Shown piece by piece: positions 61,519-64,000 of a stretch of DNA of 64,000 nucleotides. The number at the start of each line of letters is the position of its first letter. Position 1 is the stretch's first letter. This DNA comes from 3107 sp965216225 (GTDB lineage: Bacteria; Pseudomonadota; Alphaproteobacteria; Rhodobacterales; Rhodobacteraceae). The notes beneath the pieces were generated by a model. It was not told the origin of the DNA, did not search any database, and saw only the letters and a list, made by a program, of their open reading frames with translations. The stretch is taken from NCBI GenBank assembly GCA_965216225.1, contig CBDCFF010000027.1, positions 62,001-126,000 of the forward strand, read 5' to 3'. Position numbers and translations under genes: made by a program.

Positions 61519-62402
61519 TGCCGGGCGCCCCCCACCGAATATCCGCGAATGCGCCACAGCTCTGTCACGGCGATGTCGGCCAGTCGCACCGTCGGCCGAT
61601 GTCCCAATCGCATGTCCACCGCGACAACATCGCGCGACAGCAGTTCCTGCGCCTGATTGAGAGCGATGACACGGTGCAAGGCGCTGACCGGATCCCGCTC
61701 CGGCAGCAGAATGCGCTGATCACGGTCCAGAACCATGTCCCAGCGGCGTTCGCCGACGCGCACCAATCCACGGATGCGGTCGGCAATCGGGGCGGCGACG
61801 GCGAACAGTTGCAGCGCCTCGTGCGCGGCCATGTCGGCCCCCGCCCCGGTGATCAGCGGCAGTTCCGGGCGCTCGGCCCGCGCCATCAGGGTTCCAACAC
61901 GATGGCCTTCGCCGTCCAGCACCTCAATCCCCTGCGGCCCGCGCCAGACAAGCGCAGGCAGGCGTTCCCCGACATCAACATGCAGCACGCCGCCCGAACG
62001 GATGCGAATATCGGCCCGCGCCACCGGATCGAGCGCCAGCACGGCGGCGCGCATCGCTTCCAGATCCAGGTCAAGGGAGTTGACCGGAAAATCATCTGGC
62101 AGAACCTCCCGGATATTCCGTGCAAGCGCGTCCGACGCGCCGTCGATGGTCATCAGATGAACGATGAGTTCCGGGTGTTCCTCGATCATCCTGCGCATTT
62201 CGGACATGCCCGTGGCGACATGTTCGTGGACGCGCTTGTCGGTGGCAAGGAACGCGACGGTCGCGGCCAGCGCCGTTGCAGGCAGGACGGAACGGACCAA
62301 CCGGCGCAATCCCGGCGTCAGGCGCAGACGTTCCAGCCGATAGGCCAGACGGCTGGGCGCAGGGTCGGGGCGGGCGGGGCGGGCGCGCTTCAGCGGTCGC
62401 AT
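61515..62402 (-). CDS. ftsQ: Cell division protein FtsQ
   Basis: A bitopic divisome protein, 295 residues. A basic cytoplasmic N-terminus (MRPLKRARPARP) precedes one membrane helix (about residues 40-58). A POTRA domain follows (about 80-150, MTIDGASDALARNIREVL), then the FtsQ beta domain (DMVLDRDQRILLPE). ATG 62402 lies inside the end of ddl (13-nt overlap), indicating translational coupling. Confidence 0.95.
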   Translation of the reverse strand: MRPLKRARPARPDPAPSRLAYRLERLRLTPGLRRLVRSVLPATALAATVAFLATDKRVHEHVATGMSEMRRMIEEHPELIVHLMTIDGASDALARNIREVLPDDFPVNSLDLDLEAMRAAVLALDPVARADIRIRSGGVLHVDVGERLPALVWRGPQGIEVLDGEGHRVGTLMARAERPELPLITGAGADMAAHEALQLFAVAAPIADRIRGLVRVGERRWDMVLDRDQRILLPERDPVSALHRVIALNQAQELLSRDVVAVDMRLGHRPTVRLADIAVTELWRIRGYSVGGARQ

Positions 62403-63304
62403 GAGGCATCCTCCACCATCCAGCGGCACAGATCGCCGAAGCGCATCCCGCAATGCCGCGCCTGTTCGGGGGACAGAGAGGTCGGGGTCATGCCGGGCTG
62501 GGTATTGGTTTCCAGAAGGAACAGGCCGCCGGGTCCGCGCGCCTCATCCCAGCGGAAATCGGTGCGGCTGACACCCCGGCAGCCCAGGGCCCGATGCGCC
62601 CGAAGCGCATAATTCATGCAGGCGTCGAAAATCTCTGCCGGAATATCGGCAGGCACCACATGGCGGGAACCGCCTTCGGCATATTTCGCGTGATAGTCAT
62701 ACCAGCCATCGACAAGAATATCCGTGACCGTCAGCGCCCGATCCCCCATCACGGTCGTTGTCAGTTCGCGCCCGGCGACATATTCCTCCACCATCAACCT
62801 TTCCGGCAGATCGGGGGCAAGCACCGGCGGTCCGTTGGCGGCCTCGCCGACAATATGGACACCTACGGAAGACCCTTCGTTGCCGGGCTTCACCACATAG
62901 GGCGGCGGCAGGACGTGCCCGGCCTCGATCTCTGACCGGGGGGCGATGACGCTATCGGCCACCGGCAGACCGGCCACCCGGTACGCGACCTTGGAGCGTT
63001 CCTTGTCCATGGCCAGGGCAGAGGCCAGAATCCCGGAATGCGTATAGGGAATGCGCAGCCATTCAAGGATGCCCTGCACACAGCCGTCCTCGCCCCGGCG
63101 ACCGTGCAGCGCGTTGAACGCGACATCGGGTTTCAGATCGTCAAGGCGCGCGGCAACATCCGCACCCGCGTCCAGTTCAGTCACCCTGTATCCCTCGTCC
63201 CTCAGGGCGGCCGCACATTCACGCCCGGAAGACAGGGAGACCTCGCGCTCTGCCGAAGGTCCGCCCATCAGAACCGCCACTGTCGGGGTTGCCCTGCTCG
63301 ACAT
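62390..63304 (-). CDS. ddl: D-alanine--D-alanine ligase
   Basis: Makes the D-Ala-D-Ala dipeptide for peptidoglycan precursors, 304 residues. The ATP-grasp fold is seen: VLMGGPSAEREVSLSSG at the N-terminus, PYVVKPGNEGSSVGV, and the metal-binding FLLETNTQPGMTPTSLSPEQAR at the C-terminus. ATG 63304 with AAAGAGGCG upstream. It sits between murB and ftsQ in the division and cell wall cluster. Confidence 0.97.
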   Translation of the reverse strand: MSSRATPTVAVLMGGPSAEREVSLSSGRECAAALRDEGYRVTELDAGADVAARLDDLKPDVAFNALHGRRGEDGCVQGILEWLRIPYTHSGILASALAMDKERSKVAYRVAGLPVADSVIAPRSEIEAGHVLPPPYVVKPGNEGSSVGVHIVGEAANGPPVLAPDLPERLMVEEYVAGRELTTTVMGDRALTVTDILVDGWYDYHAKYAEGGSRHVVPADIPAEIFDACMNYALRAHRALGCRGVSRTDFRWDEARGPGGLFLLETNTQPGMTPTSLSPEQARHCGMRFGDLCRWMVEDASCDR

Positions 63305-63384
63305 ACCCGCCTCTTTCGCCACAAGGCCCTTTTCAGGCCCTGTTGGTTGCGTCGGGCCTGCCCTCGGCCCTTTGATACTGCCAG

Positions 63385-64000
63385 TTATTCCGGCGCGGGA
63401 TCCCCCACGCGCATGATTTCCCATTCTAGCGTTATTCCACTGTGTTGGAAAACCCTTTTTCTGACCAATTCCCCCAATTCTTCCAGATCGGAGGCGGTGG
63501 CCCCGCCGGTGTTGACCATGAAATTCGGGTGTTTCCCGGACATCTGCGCAGCGCCAACGCGCGCGCCCCGCATTCCGGCCCCGTCGATCAGCTTCCATGC
63601 CTTCAGATCATGCACGTCGTCGGCGCGCCCGGTGGAACTGAACCCCGCCGGGTTGCGGAAGGTGCTGCCGGCGGTGCGGGCCTGTGTCGGCTGGGTCGCA
63701 TCGCGCCTGGCAAGCTGCTCCGCCATCCGCCCGGCAAGCATCCGGGGATCGCCTTGCGGGCCTTCGAAGACCGCCTCGAATATCACCCACCCCTCCGGCA
63801 GGCCGGTCTGCCGGTAACGGAAATTCAGATCCTCTGCGCTCAGGGTCGCCACCTTGCCCGCGCGGGTCACGGCGCGGGCGCCGACGAAGACATCGGCGAC
63901 ACAGGTGTCATAACAGCCCGCATTCATCCGCACCGCGCCGCCAATCGTGCCGGGGATGGTGCGCAGGAACGTCAGGTCCACCCCCGCCGCCGCCGCCTTG
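63385..64000 (-). CDS. murB: UDP-N-acetylenolpyruvoylglucosamine reductase (partial)
   Basis: The FAD-dependent enzyme forming UDP-MurNAc. About 205 C-terminal residues are visible; the N-terminus lies beyond the right edge. IPGTIGGAVRMNAGCY belongs to the FAD-binding domain. GSTFRNP holds the catalytic Ser and SGKHPNFMVNTGGATASD follows. The end LEWEIMRVG carries the conserved Glu. It is followed by ddl after 80 nt. Confidence 0.96.
   Translation of the reverse strand, partial: KAAAAGVDLTFLRTIPGTIGGAVRMNAGCYDTCVADVFVGARAVTRAGKVATLSAEDLNFRYRQTGLPEGWVIFEAVFEGPQGDPRMLAGRMAEQLARRDATQPTQARTAGSTFRNPAGFSSTGRADDVHDLKAWKLIDGAGMRGARVGAAQMSGKHPNFMVNTGGATASDLEELGELVRKRVFQHSGITLEWEIMRVGDPAPE

Overview
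The window looks like an alphaproteobacterial chromosome, most likely Rhodobacterales (Rhodobacteraceae or Paracoccaceae). The reasons are high GC, an NADH dehydrogenase (nuo) operon carrying the small lineage-type genes DUF5333 and DUF5337 with a nuoN-birA-coaX-rnj tail, a surE-pcm-nlpD / tatABC-DUF815 neighbourhood, and a murB-ddl-ftsQ-ftsA-ftsZ-lpxC-bamD-recN cluster. No rRNA, tRNA, CRISPR array, transposase or prophage gene was recognised.

Layout. (1) 1-15,855, minus strand: one uninterrupted reading frame of at least 5,285 codons that starts with GTG and a signal peptide and runs off the left edge. It is a giant secreted, adhesin-like mosaic of Calx-beta, fibronectin III, Ig-like, cadherin-like and SwmB-like modules with two leucine-rich-repeat blocks. 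Everything on the plus strand here is antisense shadow. (2) 16.1-19.6 kb, plus: radA, cvpA, purF. (3) 19.8-23.7 kb, plus: a small conserved protein, a short-chain dehydrogenase, surE, pcm and an NlpD-like LysM/LytM lipoprotein. (4) 23.7-24.9 kb: an anomalous insert with a hydrolase pseudogene broken by an in-frame TGA, followed by a second, internally deleted copy of the nlpD 3' end. (5) 25.0-29.6 kb, minus: DUF815 ATPase, tatC, tatB, tatA, an orphan FbpC-like ABC ATPase and an atypical SDR. (6) 29.7-33.6 kb, plus: a hypothetical protein, prfC and a DEAD-box RNA helicase whose leader holds a consensus DnaA box. (7) 33.7-54.5 kb, minus: the 14-gene nuo operon (complex I) with interspersed accessory genes, ending in birA, coaX and rnj. 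(8) 54.6-64.0 kb, minus: recN, bamD, lpxC, ftsZ, ftsA, ftsQ, ddl and murB (cut by the right edge).

How the genes work together. The nuo genes build the proton-pumping NADH:quinone oxidoreductase. Its operon contains extra reading frames: a GFA-family protein, a carboxymuconolactone-decarboxylase-like protein, a TM2 membrane protein, a zinc-ribbon protein, an exported protein, a lipoprotein and two very short ORFs. The right-hand cluster couples peptidoglycan precursor synthesis (MurB, Ddl), the divisome (FtsQ, FtsA, FtsZ), lipid A synthesis (LpxC) and outer-membrane assembly (BamD). The Tat genes export folded proteins, and the NlpD-like protein probably controls septal hydrolases.

The least ordinary parts are the giant repeat protein with very recent internal repeat amplification, the hydrolase/nlpD-remnant scar, the structured ftsA-ftsZ intergenic region with four inverted repeats and a duplicated ribosome-binding segment, and the small extra genes inside the nuo operon. 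All functional statements rest on reading motifs by eye; no database search was run.
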